The notes under the pieces are model-generated. The model was not told the origin of the DNA. It saw only the letters and a program-made list of their open reading frames with translations, and searched no databases. A stretch of DNA of 46,506 bases. It comes from Pseudomonadota bacterium (lineage in GTDB: Bacteria; Pseudomonadota; Gammaproteobacteria; Burkholderiales; Burkholderiaceae_C). Numbering within the stretch: position 1 is the stretch's first letter; each line of letters begins with the position of its first letter. The stretch is from positions 1 through 46,506 of the forward strand of contig CAUJHQ010000103.1 in assembly GCA_963204815.1 (NCBI GenBank). The letters are read 5' to 3'. The position numbers and the translations under genes were made by a program. This document shows, piece after piece, positions 25,752 to 34,430 of the stretch.

Positions 25752-27371
25752 ATGAACTCCCGTGCCGCCGCCAGTGCCCACGTCGACACCTTCGCGCGCG
25801 ACCGCCTGCCGGCGCCCGAGGCATTGCCCGAGTTCATCTTCGAGCTGCCCGAGCTGCAGTTCCCGGCGCGCCTGAACTGCGCCGCCGAGCTGGTGGACCG
25901 CCGCGTCGCCGCCGGCGACGGCGAGCGCGTGGCAATCCTCGGCCACGGCGTGCGCTGGACCTATGCCGAGCTGCAGGCGCAGGCGAACCGCATCGCCCGC
26001 GTGCTGGTCGAAGACCTCGGCGTCGTGCCCGGCCACCGCGTGCTGCTGCGCGGCGCCAATTCGCCGATGCTCGCGGCCTGCTGGCTGGCGGTGGTGAAGG
26101 CCGGCGCCATCGCGGTGGGCACGATGCCGCTGCTGCGTGCGCGCGAGCTCGTCACCATCGTCGACAAGGCGCAGGTCACGCATGCGCTGTGCGACGGCCG
26201 GCTTGCCGAAGAGCTGGACCTGGCGCTGCCGCAGTGCCCCACGCTGACGAAAGTGCTGAAGTTCTGCGCGCCGAGCGCGGAGTTGGAGGCGCGCGCCGCC
26301 GCCAAGCCGCCCACGTTCACGAACGTCGACACCGCGGCCGACGACATCTGCGTCATCGCCTTCACCTCGGGCACCACCGGCGTGCCCAAGGGCACGATGC
26401 ACTACCACCGCGACGTCATGGCCGCCGCCGCCTGCTGGCCGCCGCACGTGCTGCGTGCCGACCGCGACGACGTCTTCATCGGCAGCCCGCCGCTGGCGTT
26501 CACGTTCGGGCTCGGCGGCTTGCTGGTCTTCCCGCTCGCCATCGGCGCCGCCGCGGTGCTGATCGAGAAGGCGACGCCCGACACGCTGCTCGCCGCCATC
26601 GCCCAGTTCCGCGCCAGCGTGTGCTTCACCGCGCCCACCTCGTACCGCGCGATGACCGCGCAGGTGGCGCAGCACGACCTGAAGAGCCTGCGCAAGTGCG
26701 TGTCTGCCGGCGAGGCGCTGCCCGCCGCCACGCGCCTGCTGTGGAAGGACGCGACCGGCATCGAGATCATCGACGGCATCGGCTCGACCGAGCTGTTCCA
26801 CATCTTCATCAGCGCCGACGAAGCGCACGCCAGGCCCGGCGCCACCGGCCTGCCGGTGCCGGGTTACCGCGCCGCCATCCTCGACGACGAAGGCCGCGAG
26901 TTGCCGCCCGGCCAGGTGGGCCGGCTGGCCATCAAGGGCCCCACCGGCTGCAAGTACCTGGCCGACGAGCGGCAGGCGAACTACGTGCAGCGCGGCTGGA
27001 ACCTCACCGGCGACGCCTACCTCGTCGACGCCGACGGCCAGTTCGTCTACCAGGCGCGCACCGACGACATGATCATCTCCGGCGGCTACAACATCGCCGG
27101 CCCGGAAGTCGAAGGCGCGCTGCTGCTGCACCCCGCGGTGGCCGAGTGCGGCGTCGTCGGCCAGGCCGACGAGGCGCGCGGCCAGATCGTCAAGGCCTAC
27201 GTGGTGCTGAAGCCCGGCCACGCGGCCGACGCGGCGATGGTGAAGACGCTGCAGGACTTCGTGAAGGCCACCGTCGCGCCCTACAAGTACCCGCGCGAGA
27301 TCGAGTTCCGCCCCGCGCTGCCACGCACCGAGACCGGCAAGCTGCAGCGCTTCAAGCTGCGCGAAGCCTGA
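25752..27371 (+). CDS. AMP-forming aryl-CoA ligase, probably 2-aminobenzoate-CoA ligase
   Basis: 539 aa adenylate-forming enzyme. Core motifs: FTSGTTGVPKGTMHYHRD (phosphate loop), DGIGSTELFHIFIS, NLTGDAYLVDADGQFVY, RTDDMIISGGYNIAG and the C-terminal catalytic Lys in PRTETGKLQRFKLRE. It belongs to the benzoate/2-aminobenzoate-CoA ligase group. Divergence from kynBUA, which yields anthranilate, makes anthranilate the likely substrate; benzoate is the alternative. The ring-reducing 2-aminobenzoyl-CoA monooxygenase/reductase is not in the window. The RidA gene starts 15 nt later. Confidence 0.88.
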   Translation: MNSRAAASAHVDTFARDRLPAPEALPEFIFELPELQFPARLNCAAELVDRRVAAGDGERVAILGHGVRWTYAELQAQANRIARVLVEDLGVVPGHRVLLRGANSPMLAACWLAVVKAGAIAVGTMPLLRARELVTIVDKAQVTHALCDGRLAEELDLALPQCPTLTKVLKFCAPSAELEARAAAKPPTFTNVDTAADDICVIAFTSGTTGVPKGTMHYHRDVMAAAACWPPHVLRADRDDVFIGSPPLAFTFGLGGLLVFPLAIGAAAVLIEKATPDTLLAAIAQFRASVCFTAPTSYRAMTAQVAQHDLKSLRKCVSAGEALPAATRLLWKDATGIEIIDGIGSTELFHIFISADEAHARPGATGLPVPGYRAAILDDEGRELPPGQVGRLAIKGPTGCKYLADERQANYVQRGWNLTGDAYLVDADGQFVYQARTDDMIISGGYNIAGPEVEGALLLHPAVAECGVVGQADEARGQIVKAYVVLKPGHAADAAMVKTLQDFVKATVAPYKYPREIEFRPALPRTETGKLQRFKLREA

Positions 27372-27386
27372 CCCGAGACCACCCCC

Positions 27387-27776
27387 ATGAAGATCCTGCA
27401 ACCTCCCGGCTGGGCGCCGCCGCGCGGCTACGTGAACGGCGTCGCGGCCACCGGCACCACCGTCTTCGTCGCCGGCCAGATCGGCTGGAACGCACAGTGC
27501 CAGTGGGAGACCGACGACCTCGTCGCCCAGGTGCGGCAGGCGTTGCTGAACGTGCGCGCGGTGCTCGCCGAAGGCGGCGCGCTGCCCGAGCACATCGCCC
27601 GCATGACCTGGTACCTGACCGACAAGCGCGAGTATCTGGCGCGCGCGCGCGAGATCGGCGCCGTCTACCGGGAAACCATCGGCAGCTACTCGGTGGCGAT
27701 GACGGCGGTGCAGGTGGCCGGGCTGATCGAGGACCGCGCGAAGGTCGAGATCGAGGTCACCGCGGTCGTGTCCTGA
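27387..27776 (+). CDS. RidA/YjgF-family protein
   Basis: 129 aa. PRGYVNGVAATGTTVFVAGQIGW matches the family core (split over two beta strands), with LLNVRAVLAEGGALPEHIARM, MTWYLTDKREYL and a C-terminal KVEIEVTAVV. RidA proteins hydrolyse reactive enamine/imine intermediates. The canonical catalytic Arg region is altered compared with archetypal RidA (here MTAVQVAGL), as in the Rid groups found in catabolic operons. Likely co-transcribed with the CoA ligase and perhaps acting on an aminobenzoyl-CoA product. Confidence 0.88.
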   Translation: MKILQPPGWAPPRGYVNGVAATGTTVFVAGQIGWNAQCQWETDDLVAQVRQALLNVRAVLAEGGALPEHIARMTWYLTDKREYLARAREIGAVYRETIGSYSVAMTAVQVAGLIEDRAKVEIEVTAVVS

Positions 27777-27783
27777 TGCGAAC

Positions 27784-27803
27784 TGGCGGGTGAAGACCCG
27801 CCA
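27784..27803 (+). terminator. Hairpin after the RidA gene
   Basis: Perfect 8-bp stem TGGCGGGT/ACCCGCCA with a GAAG tetraloop, 7 nt after the RidA stop codon. No U tract follows, so it is either a weak terminator or a 3'-end stabiliser. Confidence 0.4.
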
Positions 27804-27872
27804 CCTGCGGCGACCGGCCCCTTCAGCGGCGCGCTCCAATCGGGGCATCTCCGCCACCGCCGGGCCGCGACC

Positions 27873-28523
27873 ATGATCTCGCACGAGCACCGCTGCATCT
27901 TCATCCACATCCCGAAGACGGGCGGCACCAGCCTGGAGAACCTGATCTGGCCGGCCGACCAGCACGACGAGGCCCACCTCGCGCGCGGCTTCGTCGACGA
28001 GTTCCACAACCGCTACCAGACCGGCAGCCTGAAGCACCTGCTGGCGCGCCAGGTGCGCCACGCGGTGGGCGCTGAGGTCTTCGAGCGCTGCTTCAAGTTC
28101 GCCTTCGTGCGCAACCCCTGGGACCGCGCCGTCTCGCAGTACGCCTACATGGCGCGCCGCCCCGACCTGCGCCGCTTCGCCGGCCTGCCCGACGACGCCT
28201 GCTTCAAGACCTGGCTCGACCGCACCGGCCGCCGCCGCCACGTGCAGTGGGAGCCGCAGATCCACTTCCTGGTCGACGAAGGGGGCCAGTCGCTCGTCGA
28301 CGCCATCGGCCGCTTCGAGAACTTCGAGGCCGACGCGCGCCGCGTGCTCGCCACGCTCGGCCTGCCGGCGCACGCGCTGCCGCACGACAACGCGAGCGAG
28401 CGCAGCGCCTACCCGCACTACTACGACGCCGAGTCGCGGGAGATCGTGGCCGAGCGCTACGCCGCCGACATCGCCGCCTTCAACTACCGCTTCGAGCGGG
28501 CGGCGATGGCGCTGGCGGCCTGA
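27873..28523 (+). CDS. Sulfotransferase family 2 protein
   Basis: 216 aa. The 5'-phosphosulfate loop is FIHIPKTGGTSLENL at residues 10-24, and the 3'-phosphate site is FAFVRNPWDRAVSQYAYM. These are the PAPS-binding pair of the family-2 (HNK-1-like) sulfotransferases. The acceptor, perhaps a glycan, is unknown. It stands alone: 96 nt after RidA and 10 nt from the convergent lipoprotein gene. No PAPS synthesis or glycan genes are near. Confidence 0.87.
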   Translation: MISHEHRCIFIHIPKTGGTSLENLIWPADQHDEAHLARGFVDEFHNRYQTGSLKHLLARQVRHAVGAEVFERCFKFAFVRNPWDRAVSQYAYMARRPDLRRFAGLPDDACFKTWLDRTGRRRHVQWEPQIHFLVDEGGQSLVDAIGRFENFEADARRVLATLGLPAHALPHDNASERSAYPHYYDAESREIVAERYAADIAAFNYRFERAAMALAA

Positions 28524-28533
28524 GCCGTGCCGC

Positions 28534-30330
28534 TCAGGGCAGCGTGCTGGCACGCACCAGTGTGATGGTGTCGGTCAGCGACTGAAGGTCGTTCTGGCGG
28601 CTGCGCAGCGCGACCTGGCCCGGTGCGCCGACCACGAGTGCCTCCATGAAGCCTGACGGGCGCGCCAGTTGGAAGAACGGCGTTGCTTCCACCGCCAGCG
28701 TGCGGGCATCGAGCACGGCCAGTCGTCCCACGCCCGTCGCCAGCGCGTTCTCGTAGAGGCAGACCAGCTTGCTGCCCGCGCTGCGGCAACCGCCCTGGAC
28801 GCCGGCGGTGCCGGACAACGTCAGGTCATCGGGGCGATAGACCGACTTGCCCAGCACCAGCCCGGCGGGGCCGAGGTCGAGCGCACGGGTGTCGAAGCCG
28901 GTGCCGACGGTCGGCACGACGACCGCTTCCTGCAAGCCGTCCGGCAGCACGGCCAGCCGCCGCAGGCCGAACTCGGTGCTGGCGTTGTCGAAGCCGAACA
29001 CGCTCTGGCCGTCGGCGGCGAAGCTGACAAGGCTGACTTCGCCGCGAACCGCCGCCAGGCGTGGCTGTGGCACGCCGCCGCGCAGCAGCGCTACGCCGAT
29101 GCTGCGGGAGAAACCACCCGCCTCCTGCAGCGAGACCGCCACGACATCGGCATCGATCGGCGACACGGTGATCTGCAGGGGGTACGACGGTATGTCCGCT
29201 TGCGTGCGCGGCAGCGGCATGCGCTGCAGTTCGACGAAGTCGGGCAGGCGCAGCTTCAGCAGTTCACCGCTGCCCTGGAGCCCGACGTAGAGCGCGGTGC
29301 CGTCGTGCGCCAGTGCGAGCGCACCGGGCTCGCTGCCGACCACGCGAGAGAACGTCATCGACCCGTCGGCGGGGTCGATGATCGCGATGCGGTGGCTGTT
29401 GTCCGCCACGGTGCCGGGCACGCTGGCGTAGTAACGCGAACGCGTGGCGTCGAAGATCAGCGCGCGGTGCGGCAGCGCGATCTCGGACTGCGCGCCGTCG
29501 GCGCCGGGGCCGAGCACCGGACGGCCGCCGACCTGAGCCTGCATCAGTTCCAGCCTGTAGGGCGTCTGCAGCGGCGTGCCGCCGGCGTCGGCCAGCGAGC
29601 GGTCGGCGCGCAGCAGGCCAATGCCCGGGCCCCACCAGGTGTCTTCGGTCGAAACGCTGCTGCGCACGGGCAGCCGTGCGAGTGACGGCTGCACGGTGGC
29701 GATGATCGTGCTGCGGAAACGCGCGGCCTGCACGCTGCGGCCGTCTGCCAGTTGGAACGCCTCGAAGCCCTGGAAGACCTGCGTGTACTCGAGACGGAAA
29801 CTGTCCTCCACGCCATCGAGGTCGAGGTCACGCCCTATGGGGCCCTGCCGGATGACGCGCCGCACGGCGCCGACGGCGTAGAAGGGCTCGGCGAATTCGA
29901 GGATGTCGCCGACGAGCAGGGCCCCGTTCAACGGCAGCACGCCGTAGAGCGGGGTCAGCAGCAACCAGCCCTCGGCGCTCCGGCGGTAGTCGGACACGTA
30001 GGTCACGCTGCTGTGGACCTCGGTCACGCGGAACAGGTCGGCACCGGTGGATGCCTCCACCTCGCGCGTGACCGTGCCGGATTCGCTGCCGTTGACCACG
30101 CGTCGGTAAGTCCAGCGGTCACCGACACCCGACGGAAAGTGATGGGCAGCGCGGGCGTCGATGCGTTCACCGGCCGGAAGGTCGTCGCTGACGACTTGCG
30201 GCAAGGCCGTGCGCGGCGCTTCGGCGCCGCCGCCGCCCCCACCGCCGCACGCGGTCAGCGCCATGAGTGCCACCAGGGCCACGGTCGACGCCCGCAGCGC
30301 CCGGATGTTCCACCACCGCGCCATGTCCAC
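28534..30330 (-). CDS. Lipoprotein with propeller-like C-terminal repeats, unknown function
   Basis: 598 aa. The lipobox is LTACGGGG after a hydrophobic stretch (LVALMALTAC), so Cys27 would be acylated and the protein anchored in the outer or inner membrane. The flanking Gly-rich spacer is usual in Burkholderiales lipoproteins. Residues 280-590 show repeated strands with LALAHDGTALYVGLQG, SPIDADVVAVSLQ and FAADGQSVFGFD, suggesting a beta-propeller. No catalytic residues recognised. The second Met (30324) is an alternative start. Encoded 42 nt after the YkgJ gene. Confidence 0.75.
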   Translation of the reverse strand: MDMARWWNIRALRASTVALVALMALTACGGGGGGGAEAPRTALPQVVSDDLPAGERIDARAAHHFPSGVGDRWTYRRVVNGSESGTVTREVEASTGADLFRVTEVHSSVTYVSDYRRSAEGWLLLTPLYGVLPLNGALLVGDILEFAEPFYAVGAVRRVIRQGPIGRDLDLDGVEDSFRLEYTQVFQGFEAFQLADGRSVQAARFRSTIIATVQPSLARLPVRSSVSTEDTWWGPGIGLLRADRSLADAGGTPLQTPYRLELMQAQVGGRPVLGPGADGAQSEIALPHRALIFDATRSRYYASVPGTVADNSHRIAIIDPADGSMTFSRVVGSEPGALALAHDGTALYVGLQGSGELLKLRLPDFVELQRMPLPRTQADIPSYPLQITVSPIDADVVAVSLQEAGGFSRSIGVALLRGGVPQPRLAAVRGEVSLVSFAADGQSVFGFDNASTEFGLRRLAVLPDGLQEAVVVPTVGTGFDTRALDLGPAGLVLGKSVYRPDDLTLSGTAGVQGGCRSAGSKLVCLYENALATGVGRLAVLDARTLAVEATPFFQLARPSGFMEALVVGAPGQVALRSRQNDLQSLTDTITLVRASTLP

Positions 30331-30372
30331 TCCCTTCAGGCGTCAGGCCTGCATTCTAGGAGTGCGCATCGT

Positions 30373-30693
30373 CTACAGCGGCGCAAGCCCATGGCGCCGG
30401 CGTGCCGCGTCGCAGGCTTCGTCGCCCACGCCCAGCGGCGCGCGCGCGCCGAACTCGCGGCAGGGACCGGGCCGCTCGGCGTGGATGCCGCAATGCACCT
30501 GCTCGCCGATGGTCCCCACCAGCGCCGCGCAGCGCGGCGGCTGACGGTCGGTGCCGCGCAGGCGGCACAGCGTGGGCGTGATCTCGTCGGCCAGGCCTTC
30601 GGGCACGCGGCCGCCTTCGGGTTCCCATTCCTCGCGCGCGAAGTCGACTCGGAAGCTCGCGCAGCAGGCGCCGCAGGCGAGACAGGGGTTCAC
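30373..30693 (-). CDS. YkgJ-family cysteine cluster protein
   Basis: 106 aa. CLACGACCASFRVDF at the N-terminus and HCGIHAERPGPCREFG at the C-terminus provide the conserved Cys residues of the CxxCxxCC...C...C zinc/iron-binding family. Function unknown. The start is GTG 30693, overlapping the kinase stop as GTGA, so translation is coupled to the kinase gene. Confidence 0.85.
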   Translation of the reverse strand: MNPCLACGACCASFRVDFAREEWEPEGGRVPEGLADEITPTLCRLRGTDRQPPRCAALVGTIGEQVHCGIHAERPGPCREFGARAPLGVGDEACDAARRRHGLAPL

Positions 30694-32117
30694 GCGCGGA
30701 CCACGGTCACCGTGCAGTCCGCCTGCGCCACCACCTGCGAGCTCACGCTGCCCAGGTAACGCCGCAGCGCGCCGGCGCCGCGCGCGCCCATCACGATGTG
30801 GTCGACCTGGTTGCGCTGCGCGAAGTCGACGAGCGCGGTCGCGGCGTCGGGCGCTTCCAGCACGTGGAAGGTCAGGCGGCCTTCGTCGAGCGTCAGCGCT
30901 TTGCTGATCGGCCGCGCCCAGTGCTTCAGGCCGACCAGCTGCTTCACGTGCTTGCTCTGGCCGGTTTCGTCGACCAGTTCGTCGACGCCGATGCGCGCCG
31001 TCTTCATCACGCTCACGCAGGCCAGGCGCGCGCCGGGCTCGGTGACGACGATGCGGCGCACCGTCTCGCGCAGCTGGTCGAGCAGCGCGTCGCCGGCGTG
31101 CTCGACGTCGACCGCGGCGACGATGATCGGGCTCTTCATCACCTGGCTGGCGATGCCCAGGCCGTGCTCGCGCTGCGCCTCGGCGCCGAGGGCGAAGAAC
31201 CAGCGCTTGAAGGTCTTCACGGCGCCGCTCTGGCGCCGGCGCTCGGCGCGCGCGGTGAGCGCCACCTGGCCCGGGCTCTGCAGGTCCAGCGCCAGCTGCG
31301 CCGCGCTCTGGTAGCGGCGCTCGGGCTTGACCTCCAGGCACTTCAGGATCACCTCCTGCAGCCAGGGCGGGCACTCGTCGCGCAGCGCGCGCGGCGGCAT
31401 CGGGTCGACGTAGAGCCGCCGGCGCAGGCCGCGCACCGTGTTCGGCGCGCCGAAGGGCCGCTCGCCGGTGGTGAAGTGGTAGAGCATGACGCCGAGCGCG
31501 AAGAGGTCGCTGCGCGGGTCGTTGCGCACGAACTGCACCTGCTCGGGCGACATGTACGGGCCGGTGCCCATCGGCAGGCGGAATTCCTCTTCCAGCAGGT
31601 CGGGCAGCTTGTCGTGGCGCGACAGGCCGAAGTCCACCAGCACCGCGGTGCCGTCGGGCCGGAACATGATGTTGCTCGGCTTCACGTCCAGGTGCACCAG
31701 GTGCTGGCGGTGCAGCTCGTGCAGCGCGGTGGCCACGCGCGAGCCGATCTCGATGACCTCGTCGATCGGCAGCGGCGCCTGGTCGAGCCGCGGGCGCAGC
31801 GAATGGCCCTCGATGCGCTCCATCACGATGTAGGGCTGCCGCGTGAAGTCGCCCTTGGCCACGTACTTCGGCACGTGCGGGCCGTTCAGGGCCGGCAGGA
31901 TCATCTGCTCGACCTCGAAGCCGACGATGGTGGCCGGGTCCTCGCCGCCCTTGATGCGCGGCACCTTCATGATCAGCGGCAGCGTGTGGTCGCCCTGCAG
32001 CGCGGTGACGCGCCACAGGTGCGCCATGCCGCCCTGGTGCAGGCGTTCTTCGAGCCGGAAGCCGTCGATCTCGCGGCCCGGGGCCAGCGCGCCGTTGGCG
32101 TTGCCTTCAGTGTCCAT
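30690..32117 (-). CDS. Ser/Thr protein kinase fused to a universal stress protein domain
   Basis: 475 aa. Kinase domain about residues 18-290: Gly loop RLHQGGMAHLW, K51 (LIMKVPR), the D144-K146-N149 catalytic loop (VHLDVKPSN), D162 of the DFG motif, and SPEQ for substrate binding. The catalytic loop reads HLD rather than HRD. C-terminal UspA-like domain about 328-475 ends with VDHIVMGARGAGALRRYLGS and VTVVRA, an ATP-binding-type USP motif. No membrane segment, so cytosolic. This fusion is a recognised bacterial architecture. The target is unknown; overlap with the metallophosphoesterase suggests opposed or linked signalling. Confidence 0.93.
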   Translation of the reverse strand: MDTEGNANGALAPGREIDGFRLEERLHQGGMAHLWRVTALQGDHTLPLIMKVPRIKGGEDPATIVGFEVEQMILPALNGPHVPKYVAKGDFTRQPYIVMERIEGHSLRPRLDQAPLPIDEVIEIGSRVATALHELHRQHLVHLDVKPSNIMFRPDGTAVLVDFGLSRHDKLPDLLEEEFRLPMGTGPYMSPEQVQFVRNDPRSDLFALGVMLYHFTTGERPFGAPNTVRGLRRRLYVDPMPPRALRDECPPWLQEVILKCLEVKPERRYQSAAQLALDLQSPGQVALTARAERRRQSGAVKTFKRWFFALGAEAQREHGLGIASQVMKSPIIVAAVDVEHAGDALLDQLRETVRRIVVTEPGARLACVSVMKTARIGVDELVDETGQSKHVKQLVGLKHWARPISKALTLDEGRLTFHVLEAPDAATALVDFAQRNQVDHIVMGARGAGALRRYLGSVSSQVVAQADCTVTVVRA

Positions 32118-32850
32118 CGGTCAGGCGGCTGGCCAGCCGCTGCGGCAGTTGGGCGGCGCGGATCTTGGCGCCGGCGCCCTCGGTGTCGTAGGGCACGCGC
32201 CAGTAGGTGATTTCGCGCGTCTCGTCGTCGTAGACGGCGTAGCAGGCGGCGGGGTCGCCATCGCGCGGCTGGCCGGACGAGCCGGGGATGACGAGCCAGC
32301 GCCGCGACGGTGGCAGCGGAATCGGCATGCCGCGCGTGGGCACGAACTCGCCCGCCTTGCCGGTGGCCGACAAGTGGTACAGCCGCGGCTCGTGCATGTG
32401 GCCGCAGAAGGTGAGCGTCTTCTTCGTCGCGTGGATGCTGCGCACCGCCTCCATGCGCCCGGCCACGTATTCCCAGCCGGCCGGGTCCCAGGCGTTGGCG
32501 TGCACGAAGAGGATGTCGCCTTCCTCGTGCACCAGCGGCAGCGTGGCGAGGAACTCGACCTGGCGTGCGTCGAGGTGGTCGCGTGTCCACTCGACCACGT
32601 AGCGCGGGTCCGGCCGCATCGACGGCGACGGCCCGCGCACGACGGCGATGTCGTGGTTGCCCATCACGGCGACGGCGCCGGCGGCGACGAAGTCGCGCGC
32701 CAGGTCGACCACCCAGCCGGGGTCGGCGCCGTAGCCGACGAAGTCACCGAGCAGCGCGTAGCGGTCGATCTGCTGCCCGGTGGCGTGCTCGAGCACCGCT
32801 TCCACCGCTTCGCGGTTGGCGTGCAGGTCGGTCAGGATGCCCCATCTCAT
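32107..32850 (-). CDS. Metallophosphoesterase (calcineurin-like)
   Basis: 247 aa. Binuclear metal motifs: D8 and H10 (ILTDLHAN), D36 (LLGDFVGYG), N65-H66-D67 (MGNHD), FVHANAW and GHMH. Belongs to the YfcE/serine-threonine phosphatase-like group of single-domain phosphoesterases. It could act on phosphoprotein or nucleotide; this cannot be told apart by eye. It overlaps the kinase start by 11 nt, so the two genes are translated together. The UxaA-family gene ends 37 nt upstream of its start. Confidence 0.9.
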   Translation of the reverse strand: MRWGILTDLHANREAVEAVLEHATGQQIDRYALLGDFVGYGADPGWVVDLARDFVAAGAVAVMGNHDIAVVRGPSPSMRPDPRYVVEWTRDHLDARQVEFLATLPLVHEEGDILFVHANAWDPAGWEYVAGRMEAVRSIHATKKTLTFCGHMHEPRLYHLSATGKAGEFVPTRGMPIPLPPSRRWLVIPGSSGQPRDGDPAACYAVYDDETREITYWRVPYDTEGAGAKIRAAQLPQRLASRLTDGH

Positions 32851-32887
32851 ACGGAGGCGAGGTTAACCGCAGCGGCTGGGCACCGCC

Positions 32888-34411
32888 TTACATGACCGCG
32901 CCGAGTTGCCAGGGCACGAACTCGTTCTGGCCGTAGCCGTGTTGCTCGCTCTTCGTGCGCTGGCCGCTGGCGGTGGCCAGCATCAGGCGGAAGATGCGTT
33001 CGCCGGCCTCGTCCACCGTCTCCGCGCCGTCGACGATGCCGCCGCAGTCGAGGTCGATGTCCTCCTGCTGCTTCGTCCACAGCGCCGTGTTGGTGCTGAA
33101 CTTCAGGCTCGGGCTGGGCGCGCAGCCGTAGGCGCTGCCGCGGCCGGTGGTGAAGCAGATCAGGTTGGCGCCGCCCGCCACCTGGCCGGTGGCCGACACG
33201 GGGTCGTAGCCCGGCGTGTCCATGTAGACGAAGCCCTTGGCGGTGACGGCCTGCGCGAACTCGACCACGTCGACGAGGTTCGTCGTGCCGCTCTTGGCGA
33301 TGGCGCCCAGGCTCTTCTCCAGGATGGTCGTCAGCCCGCCCGCCTTGTTGCCGGCCGAGGGGTTGTTGTCCATCTTCATGCCGTTGCGCGCGGTGTACGC
33401 CTCCCACCAGGCGATGCGGGCGAGCAGCTTGTCGGCGACTTCGCGGCTGACCGCGCGGCGCGTCAGCAGGTGCTCGCCGCCGTAGATCTCGGGTGTCTCG
33501 CTGAGGATCGCAGTGCCGCCATGGCGCACCAGCCGGTCCACGGCGGCGCCGAGCGCCGGGTTGGCGCTGATGCCCGAGTAGCCGTCGCTGCCGCCGCACT
33601 GCAGGCCCACCGTCAGGTGGCTGGCCGGCACCGGCTGCCGCTTCACGCGGTTGGCTTCCGGCAACAGCTTCCTGATGATCTCGACGCCGCGCGCCACCGT
33701 CTTGGCGGTGCCGCCGGTGTCCTGGATGCTGAAGGTGGCCAGGCGCGCGCCTTCGGCGAGCCCTTCCTGCGCGATCAGGCCCTGGATCTGGTTCGTCTCG
33801 CAGCCCAGCCCCACCACCAGCACGGCGGCGAAGTTGGGGTGGCGCGCGTAGCCGCCGAGCGTGCGCCGCAGCACCTGCAGTTCCTCGCCGTCGCTCGCGG
33901 TGGCGCAGCCCATGCCGTGCGTCAGCGCGACCACGCCGTCGACGTTGGGGTAGTCGGCCAGCGCCTCGGGGAACACGTCGCGCCGGAACTTGTCGGCGAT
34001 GGCGCGTGCGGCGGTGGCCGAGCAGTTCACGCTGGTCAGCACGCCGATGTAGTTGCGCGTGGCGACGCGGCCGTCGTCGCGCACGATGCCCTCGAAGTTG
34101 GCCGGCGTGTCGACGAAGTCCGTGGGCCGAGCCCCGGCGCCGGGCTCGTGGGCGCGCGCGAAGCTGCTGAACTCGAGGTTGTGCACGTGCACGTGCTGGC
34201 CCGGTGCGATGGCCTGCGTGGCGCTGCCGATGACCTGCCCGTAGCGGCGCACCGCCTCGCCGGCGGCGATGGCCCGCGTGGCGACCTTGTGGCCGGGCGG
34301 CACGAGCCCGGCCACCGTGACGCCTTCGGATTCGAGCACCGTGCCGCCCAGCAGCTGGCGGCGCGCGATGACGACGTTGTCGTCGGCGTGGATGCGGATG
34401 ACCGGGTTCAT
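32888..34411 (-). CDS. UxaA-family sugar-acid dehydratase (altronate/galactarate type)
   Basis: 507 aa. N-terminal SAF domain (1-100: VIRIHADDNVVIARRQLL and GHKVATRAIAAGEAVRRYG) and the catalytic UxaA/GarD domain (VGLQCGGSDGYSGISANPALG, KMDNNPSAGNKAGGLTTILEKS split by description, TTGRGSAYGCAPSP). Members dehydrate altronate, galactarate or related aldarates and aldonates, usually Fe(II)-dependent. It is the last catabolic gene of the minus-strand sugar-acid run. Substrate unassigned. Confidence 0.88.
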   Translation of the reverse strand: MNPVIRIHADDNVVIARRQLLGGTVLESEGVTVAGLVPPGHKVATRAIAAGEAVRRYGQVIGSATQAIAPGQHVHVHNLEFSSFARAHEPGAGARPTDFVDTPANFEGIVRDDGRVATRNYIGVLTSVNCSATAARAIADKFRRDVFPEALADYPNVDGVVALTHGMGCATASDGEELQVLRRTLGGYARHPNFAAVLVVGLGCETNQIQGLIAQEGLAEGARLATFSIQDTGGTAKTVARGVEIIRKLLPEANRVKRQPVPASHLTVGLQCGGSDGYSGISANPALGAAVDRLVRHGGTAILSETPEIYGGEHLLTRRAVSREVADKLLARIAWWEAYTARNGMKMDNNPSAGNKAGGLTTILEKSLGAIAKSGTTNLVDVVEFAQAVTAKGFVYMDTPGYDPVSATGQVAGGANLICFTTGRGSAYGCAPSPSLKFSTNTALWTKQQEDIDLDCGGIVDGAETVDEAGERIFRLMLATASGQRTKSEQHGYGQNEFVPWQLGAVM

Positions 34412-34430
34412 GCGTTCGCTCGGCCCCCGG

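Noticed and set aside
25725..28553. Minus-strand open frame of 942 codons opposite the CoA ligase, RidA and sulfotransferase
   Set aside because: Spans three well-supported plus-strand genes and has no recognisable domain: a GC shadow.
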